NCBI GenBank assembly: GCA_015956445.1
Contig: WIUZ02000003.1
Location: 2,232,001 to 2,296,000 of the forward strand
Direction of reading: 5' to 3'
DNA from: Thelephora terrestris
Taxonomy: Eukaryota; Basidiomycota; Agaricomycetes; Thelephorales; Thelephoraceae
DNA: 64,000 nt
In this document: positions 38,281 to 48,185 of the stretch, one piece after another
Layout of the letters: the number at the start of each line of letters is the position of its first letter
How positions within the stretch are numbered: position 1 is the first letter of the stretch
Made by a program: the position numbers and the translations under genes
Notes under the pieces: generated by a model
Seen by the model: the letters and a program-made list of their open reading frames with translations, nothing else
Told to the model about the DNA's origin: nothing
The model's database searches: none

Positions 38281-39103
38281 GCAGCAGAAGCCGGTTGTTT
38301 GGATCCGTATCCTCCTATTGTACATCATTGGCGTATTCGTGCTCGGTTTGATCAGCCCGTCCGACACGATCCCCAAGCTTGGCACTGGTAACGCCGCCTC
38401 TTCTGCATGGGTGATCGCCATCCAGAGGGCCGGAATCAAAGTCCTTGCCCACATTGCCAATGCTTGCTTCTTGAGTACCTCGCTACTTATCTCTGTTCCC
38501 CTCTGCACGAATGGTTCCTAACCCCTTACCGCTCTAGCCTCTGCATGGTCTGCCGGCTCTTCCGATCTGTACACCCCTTCCCGCGCATTGTACGGTCTCG
38601 CCAAGAACAATCAGGCTCCCAAGATTTTCGCCCGCACCAACTCCAAGGGAACCCCCATTTACGCGCTAGCCGTTTCCGCGGCTCTCGCCGGCCTATCCTA
38701 CCTAGCCGTCTCCGAGTCCTCGAACACCGTCTTCGCCTGGTTCTCCAACATGAGCTCCGTCACCGGGATGTTCAACTGGCTCGGGATCTGCATAACTGGC
38801 ATCAGATTCCGACAGGGTCTGAAAGCGCAAGGGATCAGTTACGAGAACCTGCCGTGGTACAGCAAGCTGATGCCGTACGCGGCTTGGTGGGGTCTGATCT
38901 GGACGATAATCATCATCCTCTTCGCGAAGTGGAGCGTGTTCCTGAAGGGGAGTTGGAACACGGCTTCGTTCGTCACTAATTATCTGCCGATCCCCGTCTT
39001 CTTTTGCTTGTATTTTGGGTACAAGTTTTGGTACAAGATCAAGTGGATTCGGGCTTCTGAGATGGATTTCGTGACTGGAATCACCAGCTGGAAGCACCAA
39101 TAG
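38281..39103 (+). pseudogene. 5'-truncated amino-acid permease (APC superfamily)
   Basis: The C-terminal half of a fungal amino-acid permease is clear: ILLLYIIGVFVLGLISPSDT, then LTSAWSAGSSDLYTPSRALYGLA, then several hydrophobic segments (YALAVSAALAGLSYLAVS; FNWLGICITGIRF; WWGLIWTIIIILF; YLPIPVFFCLYFGYKFWYK). The reading continues to the stop across one GT..AG intron (38475-38537), whose removal restores the family sequence exactly. The N-terminal half of about 280 residues and the start are absent: the roughly 650 bp to the FunK1 promoter hold no permease sequence, and similarity begins near 38281. The remaining frame has no internal stop, so the truncation is recent, or the fragment is still transcribed. 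It cannot form a complete 12-helix transporter. An assembly error that lost the 5' half is an alternative. Confidence 0.8.
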
Positions 39104-39579
39104 TTTGTGTCCTCCTTTGAACGCATATATCATACATCATTGTATTTATTTCCTTGTTGTGCCTCCGTTGGGATTTACTTATCTGTGGACTTTTCTCTCA
39201 CTTTTTTCACACTGTTTGTCGATGTTTATCGTGATCAGAAAGGTATACTGCAGTGTTATGGACCTTTACTATAGCAAGCGGTTTAAGCACTCGCCGAGCC
39301 AAAGCTGCCAACACACGAGAAACGCTCGAGGCGCTAGGAGTATCTCCGGGGATCTTAATCATCCTCTTGTCGATTACTTGTCATGTCGCTTTTTGATCTA
39401 CCCGTGTGAACGACCGTACACGACAAAGGACATGTCGAGACCCCCTCTATTTCAACTCCTGCACTACTATGGGTCCGAAGCAGGCATAAAGGATCCGGGA
39501 TCATCCAACTTCAACATACAAGATGAAACGGCAAGGTAAGATCGCGGGTGTTTCTGTTGTGTCCAACCAGTTGCTGCGA
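39104..39579. other. Intergenic, convergent 3' ends
   Basis: This separates the permease relic from the convergent prefoldin gene. I see no gene in it; it probably holds 3' UTR sequence. Confidence 0.5.
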
Positions 39580-40156
39580 TCAAGCCGTCAGAGCAGGTCC
39601 TGCAGGCGGCTTATCCAGTTGCTGCATTGATCCCTGGATCTCTGCAAGCTACAAGGCGGGGAAAAAGTCTTGGGGATCATCATCCACATACTAAAGTCAA
39701 TCGGCGCACAACACATACCTCAACCTTCTTTTTGTCGAGTTTCGCCCCGATCTCCTTGATCTGGGCTTCTACCCGTTTTCTAGAGGTATGCCAAATGAGA
39801 CCTGATTGCAGCGAGTCAGATGTGTTCCACCGCACATATCTCCTTGGATCAACCCCAGCCGCTGATCTACGTTTGCTTTTGCTTCTTGTTGGTCCTGTTT
39901 TACCAGGACGGGGCCGATAAGTTTATAGACTTCATTCTTCGGAGTCAACTGGGAGAATTCCTAAGGAAACCGGTTTTTGTAACTCGACTTGTAACATACA
40001 CAAGAATGAAAAGCGTCCCCTTACCTTTTTGACCATCTCGTTTTCTTGTAGTTGAGAATCGAGTCTTTGCCTCGAGTCGACAGCAACGGATAAGTCGTTT
40101 TGTATTTTTTGATACTCCGCGGAGGACGCTTGTAATCTTGCCTGCAGTTTCTCCAT
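39580..40156 (-). CDS. YKE2: Prefoldin subunit 6 (beta-type)
   Basis: Four exons encode 128 residues: 40156-40025, 39960-39836, 39779-39719 and 39648-39580, with introns of 64, 56 and 70 nt. The family is recognised from MEKLQARLQ at the start, the N-terminal coiled-coil helix, the central NEVYKLIGPVLVKQD strand region (beta hairpins) and the second helix ending KRVEAQIKEI. The length is normal for the subunit. Prefoldin is a cytosolic hexamer that binds nascent actin and tubulin and hands them to the CCT/TRiC chaperonin; subunit 6 is one of its four beta-type subunits. A longer frame is open upstream of the ATG but is Ser/Arg-rich and unlike the family. It is divergent from VTI1 across 280 bp. 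Confidence 0.95.
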
Positions 40157-40436
40157 ATCCGAGACAGAAGAAGGTGAAGAAGAGAATAACCCTCGCGCTT
40201 GGGGAGAGGCTGAATCGAGCTTAATTGAGCTGAAGCGCCCAGGTTGCGTCGATCGGATAGACACGTGGCTCGACTGCGCCTTTACCTCGCCTTCTCTCGT
40301 CTGAAGCCTTTCCCTTGGACTTCGGCGCAGCCCCTCCCTACCAGAGCCGTAGCTCACCCCACCCGTGTGCCATCTCCAAACGTTGACCGTTATACTTTTA
40401 GGAAGGAATATTCGAGGGAAAGAGGCTGATTAAACC
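40157..40436. promoter_or_regulatory. Divergent promoter between prefoldin 6 and VTI1
   Basis: 280 bp between two start codons on opposite strands must contain both promoters. No clear TATA box is seen. The role is inferred from position. Confidence 0.55.
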
Positions 40437-41405
40437 ATGGATACCTCTCCCACCGCGCTGTTCAGCAACTATGAACAGGACTTTCAGCAGATCATCGCGA
40501 GCATACGCGATAAAGTGGAGGGGAACTCAAAGACCGAGGGTGTAGGTAAGTCATTTCCCCCGCGAGATGGATAGGTTTCGGTGATGTTGCTTTGTTGGGG
40601 CTGACGCACGCCCTTTTCGTGATTGCGGCGTAGAACAACGCAAGACGGCGTTGAGAAGGGTGGAGATGGAATTAGACGAAGCTGACGAGATGGTATGCAC
40701 CTCTCTCACTAGTCAACGTTTACCCACCAGCTCAACGCACCTCACCAACATAGGTCTCCCAAATGGAAATCGAAGTCCAAGGCATGCCACAATCCATAAA
40801 ACCCCAATACCAGACCAGAATCAGATCCGCCAAGACCGAACTGAGCCGCTTCAAGAAGCTCTCGAAAGACCTTCACGCTCAACTCAGCAGGTCCGATCTC
40901 CTTGGCGGTGTGGGCGGTCGACCGATCGGTCCTTCCTCCGCTGATGACCCTTACGGCACGGGCGACAGGACGAGGTTGTTGGCCGGGACGTCGCTGCTGG
41001 AGGATGGAACGAGGAGATTACAGGAGAGTCAGAGGATCGCGCTCGAGACCGAAGAACAGGGTGCAGATATTTTGTCTAATCTCCGCAGACAGAGGGAACA
41101 AATCGAAAATTCTCGAGATACGGTGCGACCGCTTCCTCCTTCATTGGTTTCTCGTTTGGAAGACTGACACTGCTTTACGCAGCTGTATACTGCGGATGCG
41201 TCAATCGACAGAGCTTCAGGAACGCTCAAGAAGATGATTCGACGGTACGCACATAATCTTTCATCGGTATCTTGTTCGCCCCCCAGATTTATCCCAGGTT
41301 CATTTGAATTTTAGGATGTACAAGCAACGTTTTATAACTGGTGCCATCATTGTCGTTCTCGTCCTGGTCATCTTGATCATCGTCTACGAGAAAGTGTTTG
41401 CCTAA
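40437..41405 (+). CDS. VTI1: v-SNARE Vti1
   Basis: Five exons encode 229 residues: 40437-40545, 40634-40692, 40754-41122, 41183-41244 and 41315-41405. The N-terminus (FSNYEQDFQQII) begins a three-helix Habc-type domain covering roughly residues 1-100. A Gly/Pro-rich linker (LLGGVGGRPIGPSSADD) follows. The Qb SNARE helix covers about residues 140-205, with the central-layer Gln in NLRRQREQIENSRDT, and continues through LYTADASIDRASGTLKKM. It ends in a single membrane anchor (ITGAIIVVLVLVILIIVYE) with only a few residues beyond. Vti1 is the Qb-SNARE for several Golgi, endosome and vacuole fusion steps. Length and architecture are complete. The 3' end faces the F-box gene's 3' end 211 bp away. 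Confidence 0.95.
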
Positions 41406-41616
41406 ACCTCTCAACCTCAAACACTTTGTTTGGCGTTTTCCCATTTTTCACCTTGATCCTATGATTCCCTTCATCCCTGTGCACGCCTCAGCATGCTCTC
41501 AAGTAATACGGAATCAGTTCCTATTGTAACTTAATGCGCGATACCAAATACATGGAAAGTGAGATTAAAGGCGGGATTCAGACAGTATCCCCCAAGCGAA
41601 AACGGAAAACGACAAG

Positions 41617-44157
41617 TTACATCTTAGCAGCTTCCCTGAGGAAGTAATCACTCTGGAGGGTAGGCTTCATACAATAGTAGTCTTCCTCTGTGGGCTTGTC
41701 GATGTCATGTCTGCACATTCGAAAAGTTAGATTCCGTGTTCAAACGAGCGTTGGTGGAATGCTCGTGACGCACTTTTCCTTCAGATGAGATTTGACCGAG
41801 GTCCAACACATATCGGTGTAAGGTCCCGTATTGTTCTTCCAACAGCGGAGACAAGCCCAGTCTTCTTTTTCGAGGCCAATGCTAGAGTGCTTGAACTCCG
41901 CCATTTCTCCGGATCCCATGATCCTCCAATCGGGCGTGGGTCGTTTTCCAGACGATTTCTCGTACCTACCAGTGACCTGCACGTGTTCCCGTTGAATCGT
42001 AAAAAAAGGTGAAGACAAGCTCGGGAACGTAACACTCACGAGACAACGCCAGCCGACGATCGTCATGGTCGACGATCCTGTTCCGGTGAAAACCGCAAAC
42101 CTATGCTTTGCATCATCCATGTCGTCGGGTGTGGCTTTCTTCGGATCCATCCCGGCTGCTTTAACGACCTGCTCTGTCAACTCCGCAGTATCCTTCCAAT
42201 AGGTGAGTTTGTCCAGGATCCACATCCCACGCCCAAACATGTGGTACACCTGTTCAAGTGGTTCCATGGCTTTGATTTCGTCGTGAGACCTGTAACTCCA
42301 CATGCGGAACAAGAAACAAGAATGCCTCATAGCCCCTGCATGATGGAAGGATTGGCCGCAACATCTGCACTTGAACCATGAAGTTGCCAAAGCAAGATCG
42401 TCGTCCGTCGACCCTTCCGGGAGGAGCTTCAATACCTCGCTCCGACGTTTCTCGAGAGCGGAAGCGTGGGTGACTGGGATTAGGTCCCGTATGCGAGCAA
42501 GGCACTCCTGAAAGACTTCATCGGAGGGATCCACAATGCTTTCGCAAACGCCTGGAGATTCGCAGACGTCGAGAGTCGAGACGAAAAATTCGTGTGGGTG
42601 GTGAGTGCGTTGATAAGCAGTGACAATTTTTTCGATCTCATGATATCGAGTTTTCATCGTTTTGGTGCGTTCCGCATGGATTCGCTTCTCCCGCTGACCT
42701 TTCACGAATTGGATGATACGATCCTTGCAGGTATTCCAAACTTAGGGTTTGGTCAACGATCCGTCATTGATAATGATGCAATTTCGAAGGAGAACCGCAC
42801 CTTTATCAGTCACTGGCTTAAAAGAATTCATAGGAGGCAGGCCCTGTATGCCTTCGTACCAATCCTTGTGTTTTTTGAGCTCGTCGCTCCAGCCAAGGGC
42901 TCCCAGCCTCGCTATAACCCTGTGCGGAGTGCTGTTAGCGGCGGATGACTACGGTCGCCAAGAAGGGCTTACTCCTCATATCTCTTGGTGCGCTCCTCTT
43001 CTTTTTCTTCCTGGCGGTGATTACGCTGGCTCCTTTCCCAAGCAAAGCATAGTTCGGCGTGCTGCGGTAGCCAGCACAACGGCCAGTCCAAATCAGTTTC
43101 GCGACGCACAGCGACAAAGAAGAGAGAAAACAGGGACCGACCTGTACACGAGATTTAAAACGTTCCCCGTACTTTTTAAGAAAAAGGGTTATGTCCGTGC
43201 GACTGTGCGAATTATACCACTCAAGAGCCGCCTCGAGGAATTCGTGGAGGTGATCGGTAAAGTAATACGACAAAGCCTGTTTCCCAGCTAGAAGTGATGG
43301 ATATAAGAATCCACTGGATGCCACTTGGGGTCCATGAGTTCTCACCCCTTAACTTGAGCCCAGGGAGCACCTTGCTGAATGAGGTGAATCCGACTTCGTT
43401 GAAAGCGGATCTCAACCCGATCTCCACGGCATCTTCCATGGCTTTGGTGTGAGACGTCACTCTGTGAAAGGGCACGTGAGTATGGGTCGGCGCCCTTTGC
43501 GCTACGTGGAAACCTACACCTCTGGAAGGCATTTTTTGCATAACCGACGGTATGAAGCCCAGTAAACGTCCGTAGCCCGCGAAGAATAACAATGCTACAC
43601 CCAAAAGATCACGTTTGAGGACTCAATCGAAGATTGGGTAGATAGGGGAAGGCCACCGGGCAACGGACCTGACAGTAAGGGCTATACAATAATTGTGCCC
43701 AAGCCGGTTGTGAGATGTCCTTCGGGCATTGTGGTACCTCTTCGTCGGCGGCAAAGGAATTGGCCCAGATGAATTTGTTTGATTTGTCCATGATGACTCT
43801 CCGAAGGGCCTTGGACGCCCGAGACAATTGCAACAAATCCCTCGGTTCCACACAACTGAGGATCTACATGCCATGAACCCGGCCAGCTTCCTAAACCCGA
43901 GCCGTCTCCACGCGCAGAAATCAGCTCACCTCGAACATCACGTCGAGAGGCATTTCCAACAACGTAGACGTCTGCTGCTTCGCCTTTCCTCTCTTCTTCG
44001 CTTTCAACCCACTCCCCACGGTCCTGCCGCGCGCCCTCTTACGTAGCGGAGGGGAAGAATCGGAATCCACACCGTCATCGCTGAGCTCAGACGACTCTTG
44101 CTCGTTGTACTGAATATTAGATTTGCGACGCGCCGTTCGTTTGAGCGCCGCCACCAT
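41617..44157 (-). CDS. F-box protein, 655 residues, Cys-rich
   Basis: Ten exons: 44157-43930, 43863-43669, 43594-43518, 43461-43346, 43287-43142, 43061-42973, 42919-42801, 42740-42040, 41976-41774 and 41710-41617. The phases close to 655 residues. The basic N-terminus (KRTARRKS, KRARGR, KAKKRGKAK) could be a nuclear-localisation region. The F-box spans about residues 68-110 (LLEMPLDVMFEIL, RDLLQLSRASKALRRVI). A Cys-bearing segment (LCKKCLPE) follows, then a charged helical region (HAELCFAWERSQR; LGALGWSDELKKH) typical of a family expanded in agaricomycetes. Near the middle, FKCRCCGQSFHHAGAMRHSC looks like a zinc-binding loop. F-box proteins usually select substrates for SCF ubiquitin ligases; the target is unknown. 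Exons 3-5 were chosen by phase and family resemblance and are the least certain. Two donors are unusual (GTCCGT, GTCGGT). Confidence 0.85.
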
Positions 44158-44615
44158 TGCCTCGGTTTTATTCGTAGGCGAGCCTCGGACCAGCCAGATG
44201 GGAAATGGATGTGGGAGGGAGAGGATGGTGACGCGTGGGAATTTATGTGACCTTTGCTTACGTATCATACACGATTATTTGGAACACGAAAATATGACAT
44301 CACATCCGAAAGATGGCCGGCGTTGCTGCCAAGGTTACAGAGCATCCTGCCAGCCTGGAGTTCCGTTGGTGGGTGTAAGGGAACTACGACAGGGTTTGGC
44401 AAGCTCGGTAGGCGCTCAGACCTTGTCGGGGAATTCCGATAACCGGCTAAGTGCGTGACCTCCACGGCCCGGCCAACCGGGAAGGGGTTTTGGTCCATGG
44501 CCTTCTAATTGAAAAACCTTTCAATAACGATCCACCCCCTCCCGCCCCCCGCTCTGAACTTGAGGCCGCATTCCAGCCCAATCCACGCGACTTCAACGCT
44601 TCAACCGCTACCTCA
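44158..44615. other. Divergent intergenic region between two F-box genes
   Basis: 458 bp separate the start codons. An open frame from 44451 runs into the plus-strand F-box gene and would add 55 residues rich in Pro and Asn. I treat this as 5' leader, but it is a possible alternative start. Confidence 0.5.
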
Positions 44616-45811
44616 ATGTCACTCCCTCCCGAGATCATCGACTGTGTCATCGATTTCATTCATAACCAGAGGACTCTCGAGGCATGCTCGCTGGTATCGA
44701 AGAGCTGGGTCGCTCGAAGTCGGATGTGGCTATTCCACGACGTGGTCCTCTTCTCCCACCGCCGATGGCAGAAAATCATGCCGACTGGAGACGCCAGTCC
44801 TGCAAGATACACCCGCAAATTGACTTTGGCGCAGGGCAACACCCCGCGTAGCAGATGGATCAACACCGATAACCTCTACATCTTCTTCCACCACCTCCTC
44901 GATTTTAAGAACGTCCAGAGCCTGGTCATCGATGGATGGGTCCCATCCGGATTTTCTGAGGGTGGCCTCAAGAAGTACTTTAGCCACTTCGGCAGGCACC
45001 TACGATCACTCGAACTTTCCGGGGAGAGAATGACGCCGGACTCTTTTCTCGTCCTTCTTGGGCATTTACCCGGCCTGGAGGACCTATCCCTGAAAGAACG
45101 TGTCGAAGGGGCCAAAACAGATCGAGTTCTTTTGGTCTCGCCAAAGCTATCGGGTCGTCTGACGATACGCGTCCACAAGTCCTCCATTTTTTCCGTTATT
45201 TGTCAACTCCCACTCCGGTTCCGGGAGATATGTCTTCACGAACACGGACACGACTACCAGGAGCTCATTAACGCCTGTGCGGAGACCCTAGTAGATTTCC
45301 GAGCCATGTCTCTCCAGAGTTGTAAGCAGGGCCTCTACCCGTCTGCCCGCTAATCTAACTCTTCCCAGATAAAAGCTTTCCAGACCAAAAAACTCCCGAT
45401 ATCTCCTTCGACGCGTGTGGGGTGCTCCGCGAGGTAACGATCGTGAAGAACGGGATAAAATCTTCGAACCACGATCTTACGGGCATAGTCTCAAGCATAA
45501 CCTCCAAACTCATCCAACGGATTGTTATCGGATTCGCGGAGCCTGTCTCTGATGCAATCCTACGTGATGAGCTTACGTCCAAGACCTGGGAGGCATTCGA
45601 CGACGCCATCACTCACTTGGCCGAACGGACTTTGAACAACGGACAAAAGCTACAACTCGAACTTCACGTATGCGGAAGTCCCTCGATGGAACTATTTGAT
45701 CGAATTTTCTCTCGATTTGTGGAGAGCGGGAATCTGAAGGTGGTCAAGACCTCGTATATCTGGACAGGTTCGATTCTTTATCGCCCCACCGTTGCAAAGC
45801 GGAGTACCTAA
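44616..45811 (+). CDS. F-box domain protein, 382 residues
   Basis: Two exons (44616-45321 and 45369-45811), joined by a 47-nt intron, encode 382 residues. The start MSLPPEIIDCVIDFIHNQRTLEACSLVSKSWVARSR is a classic agaricomycete F-box. The rest has leucine-rich, strand-helix spacing (LRSLELSGERMTPDSF; LPGLEDLSL; SGRLTIRVHKSSIFSV), suggesting degenerate leucine-rich repeats. The likely role is substrate choice for an SCF ubiquitin ligase; the target is unknown. The in-frame start at 44451 would add 55 residues before the F-box and is less likely. The C-terminus after about residue 365 reads poorly (YRPTVAKRST), so a missed 3' intron is possible. Confidence 0.8.
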
Positions 45812-45966
45812 TTTTGGTCAGCTTTTATTTCAGGTCCCAGCACCCATTTTTGATGCCGTGGTCAGGAAGGGCATGTAAACGCGCCGTGGATGGCTACAAC
45901 AATACTTCTTGTTTCTCATGGACGATGATTGTGCCCATGGTCATGGTCATTGACCACCCCAGTCCG

Positions 45967-45977
45967 TAATATATAAT
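45967..45977 (+). promoter_or_regulatory. TATA-like element of the intronless orphan gene
   Basis: TAATATATAAT lies about 55 bp before the ATG at 46029 and is followed by a CT-rich leader. This spacing suits a fungal core promoter. Confidence 0.5.
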
Positions 45978-46028
45978 CCAACACCTTGCACCCTCTCTCC
46001 TCCCCCGCTCGAACGCGACACAATTACG

Positions 46029-46865
46029 ATGACACCCGACACTCCTGAACACGCCAACGTTTTCGTTACTTGCAGTGGACAAATTTCCCCTGGTTGCCCA
46101 ACTGCCGACGCCATCCTCGACGGATACAGTGGATGGCAACAGCCTTGTAGTCCTGCCCCTACGGTTTCGTATCGTGCCAAATTCGCCCCCATCGTCCCCC
46201 CTACTCGAACTCGAGATCCATTGACGTTTCTCCGCCCCGGATCATTCGTCCTATTCCAGCTCGACGCTCGAGTCCTCGCGGCCCAACTTCACATCCCCGA
46301 AAGCTCAGAATTATTCGAGCGTTGTACACAGTTTCCCACGAAGCGATACGTCGGTCTCGTCCTGGGATCTTTCGGAGGGGAGAATGATTCGGACCTGCAG
46401 GGTTATGACATCGCATTTGTGAGCAAATCGCTTCCTCCAGGCTCTGGATACAGTGCGGAGAGCGACTCGTTCGCGATACCGATCGCCCCAATGAATCGAG
46501 GAGACATCGACGGGCGCAGACCCCTCCGCCCCAAGCCCTTCCCTTGGACTGGATGCTACCAATATACAGTTCACGGAGCGAGGATCGTCCCCACGCGTAC
46601 CTACCCCTCCGCAATTGAATACCGACTCAACGATGAAGATTTTGAAGCTTTCGACGACCGTGTAGCGCTGGATCGCCGCACATTATCCATATCCGACGAG
46701 GAGGCACTTTTGTTCGAGGATATGAGAACATCTGTCCTACTTCCGGTAAAGGTTTGGCAGGAGTTGACGGCCGAGCAAGGGTGTCACGACCCCAGAGAGT
46801 TTGTGGAGGAGGTCTTACACTTTAAGGAGCATGCGTTTGCTGGGGATGAGGACTTGCGTCACTGA
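46029..46865 (+). CDS. Intronless orphan gene, 278 residues
   Basis: A single uninterrupted frame in a region where most genes have several introns. A TATA-like element and CT-rich leader lie directly upstream, which argues that it is a real gene. I do not recognise the protein. It has no signal peptide or membrane segment. The middle looks globular (FLRPGSFVLFQLDARVLAAQL; TKRYVGLVLGSFGG; YDIAFVSKSLPPGSGY), and the C-terminal third is acidic and helical (SDEEALLFEDMRTSVLLPVKVWQEL; PREFVEEVLHFKEHAFAGDED). It could be a lineage-specific mushroom protein. No function is proposed. Confidence 0.7.
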   Translation: MTPDTPEHANVFVTCSGQISPGCPTADAILDGYSGWQQPCSPAPTVSYRAKFAPIVPPTRTRDPLTFLRPGSFVLFQLDARVLAAQLHIPESSELFERCTQFPTKRYVGLVLGSFGGENDSDLQGYDIAFVSKSLPPGSGYSAESDSFAIPIAPMNRGDIDGRRPLRPKPFPWTGCYQYTVHGARIVPTRTYPSAIEYRLNDEDFEAFDDRVALDRRTLSISDEEALLFEDMRTSVLLPVKVWQELTAEQGCHDPREFVEEVLHFKEHAFAGDEDLRH

Positions 46866-47947
46866 TGAGGTTTATATAGATTGTGTTTCGTTCGGATGTA
46901 GTTCGCGGTCTAAGTCGTGTTTTCTGCGTAATCATACCCGGAAGGGATTGGGCCAACCGGCGTTCCAAAGCCTGTAAGGAGATATTGCGTTCAGTTCGAT
47001 GTTAGGGAAGATGGTACTCGACGATTCGAAGGAGGCTCCACCGCTTTTGCCAGAATCGAACCTGTTATCGACTCTTTGGATGGGCACGACCTCCCCAGAG
47101 TAAGTGGGCCTCCACGCTCGTCGCCCTGTTCAATGTCGTTATCATAGGTTTGATCCGATTTTCAAGATACTACAGTGGTTCACCGTCGGTTTACTACCGG
47201 GATCTTCGTCCCCCTTCTGGCCCGGCAAACACTCTGCGACGGTATCTCGCTTATAAGAAGCCATTGCTGGGAATTGACCCAAAAGTCGTTGAGACAGACT
47301 CTACCATTTCCTCCAACACAATCGTCCAGATTTTCTCTCCGTCATCGCCATCATCCCGCAACAGAAGGATAGTGAAAGTACAACGTAAAACGCACGCAAA
47401 TCCCACTCTTCGTCGTTGATCGGATACCTTAGGATTCCTCTTCTCTTCACCCCATTTCTTTTGTCCTCCGCGGCGTTGAGTCTCGTTCATCTGTGTCTCT
47501 TGCTGGCCGCATCCTCAAGCTTTGCCTTGGCGTCATCCGATTGAAAGTGACCCTGACCCCTCTTCTTCCATAGCGGCTTCTGCTCCTATTCTGCTCCCTT
47601 CTTCAGGCTCCAGATTCGTGTTAACCCCCTCGATATATATCAGTGGCAATGACAGTTTCGGCTGAAATGAGTAGATGTTCCCCGGGCACAATTTCACTCC
47701 TGGCGTATCGGAGTTCATGTATAGCCATGAATGGGCTTTGGGAGAACCGACCTCCTTTATTGCTTTGTTGTATTTCCCGGACGTTCGATAGTGAAATCGT
47801 GCCTGATATCTTCGAGTACAATGAACGTGAGGATGGAGGGCACTTCGGTGTACAAATCAATGTTTTCAGCATTGTCTGTACCGTGTACATATTGAGCCAA
47901 GTCTTCTGGAAGTCTCGTCATATCGCCGACCAAAAGGAAGTAAAAAA
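46866..47947. other. Intergenic region with an unexplained open segment
   Basis: A short open stretch at about 46980-47420 has splice-like signals (a GTAAGT-type donor near 47100, an AG near 47148) and translates to non-random-looking peptides, but I could not tie it to a family or close a gene model. The remainder, up to the tRNA, shows nothing I can identify. Confidence 0.35.
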
Positions 47948-48027
47948 TGTCCGTAGCTGGAATCGAACCAGCGGCTCTTCGGAATGAACACCACAACGAA
48001 GTGATTTAACCCCTAATCGATACGGAC
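47948..48027 (-). tRNA. tRNA-His (GTG), split by a short intron
   Basis: On the minus strand the acceptor stem GTCCGTA pairs with TACGGAC, discriminator A. The D arm is GATT/AATC. The anticodon stem CTTCG/CGAAG encloses TTGTGG followed by about 8 extra bases, giving anticodon GTG with an intron after position 37. The T arm GCTGG/CCAGC holds the consensus TTCGATT loop. The 5' end begins with G and would receive the extra G-1 typical of tRNA-His after transcription. Confidence 0.9.
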
Positions 48028-48185
48028 CTGCTCAGAAATTTGCTGCACTTTACCTATGATCGTGGCCTCCTCTTAACCACGGTGACAACAAATCGTTGCA
48101 TGCGCATTTTTTCTGGAAATGCATTCGGTGCTGGCGATGGCGCCTGCGACCCTGTACTTTTCGATTGATTTTTCACCTTACTGAC

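Noticed and set aside
40157-40357. In-frame N-terminal extension of prefoldin 6
   Set aside because: The 67 extra residues are Ser/Arg-rich and unlike the family; the ATG at 40156 gives the normal length.
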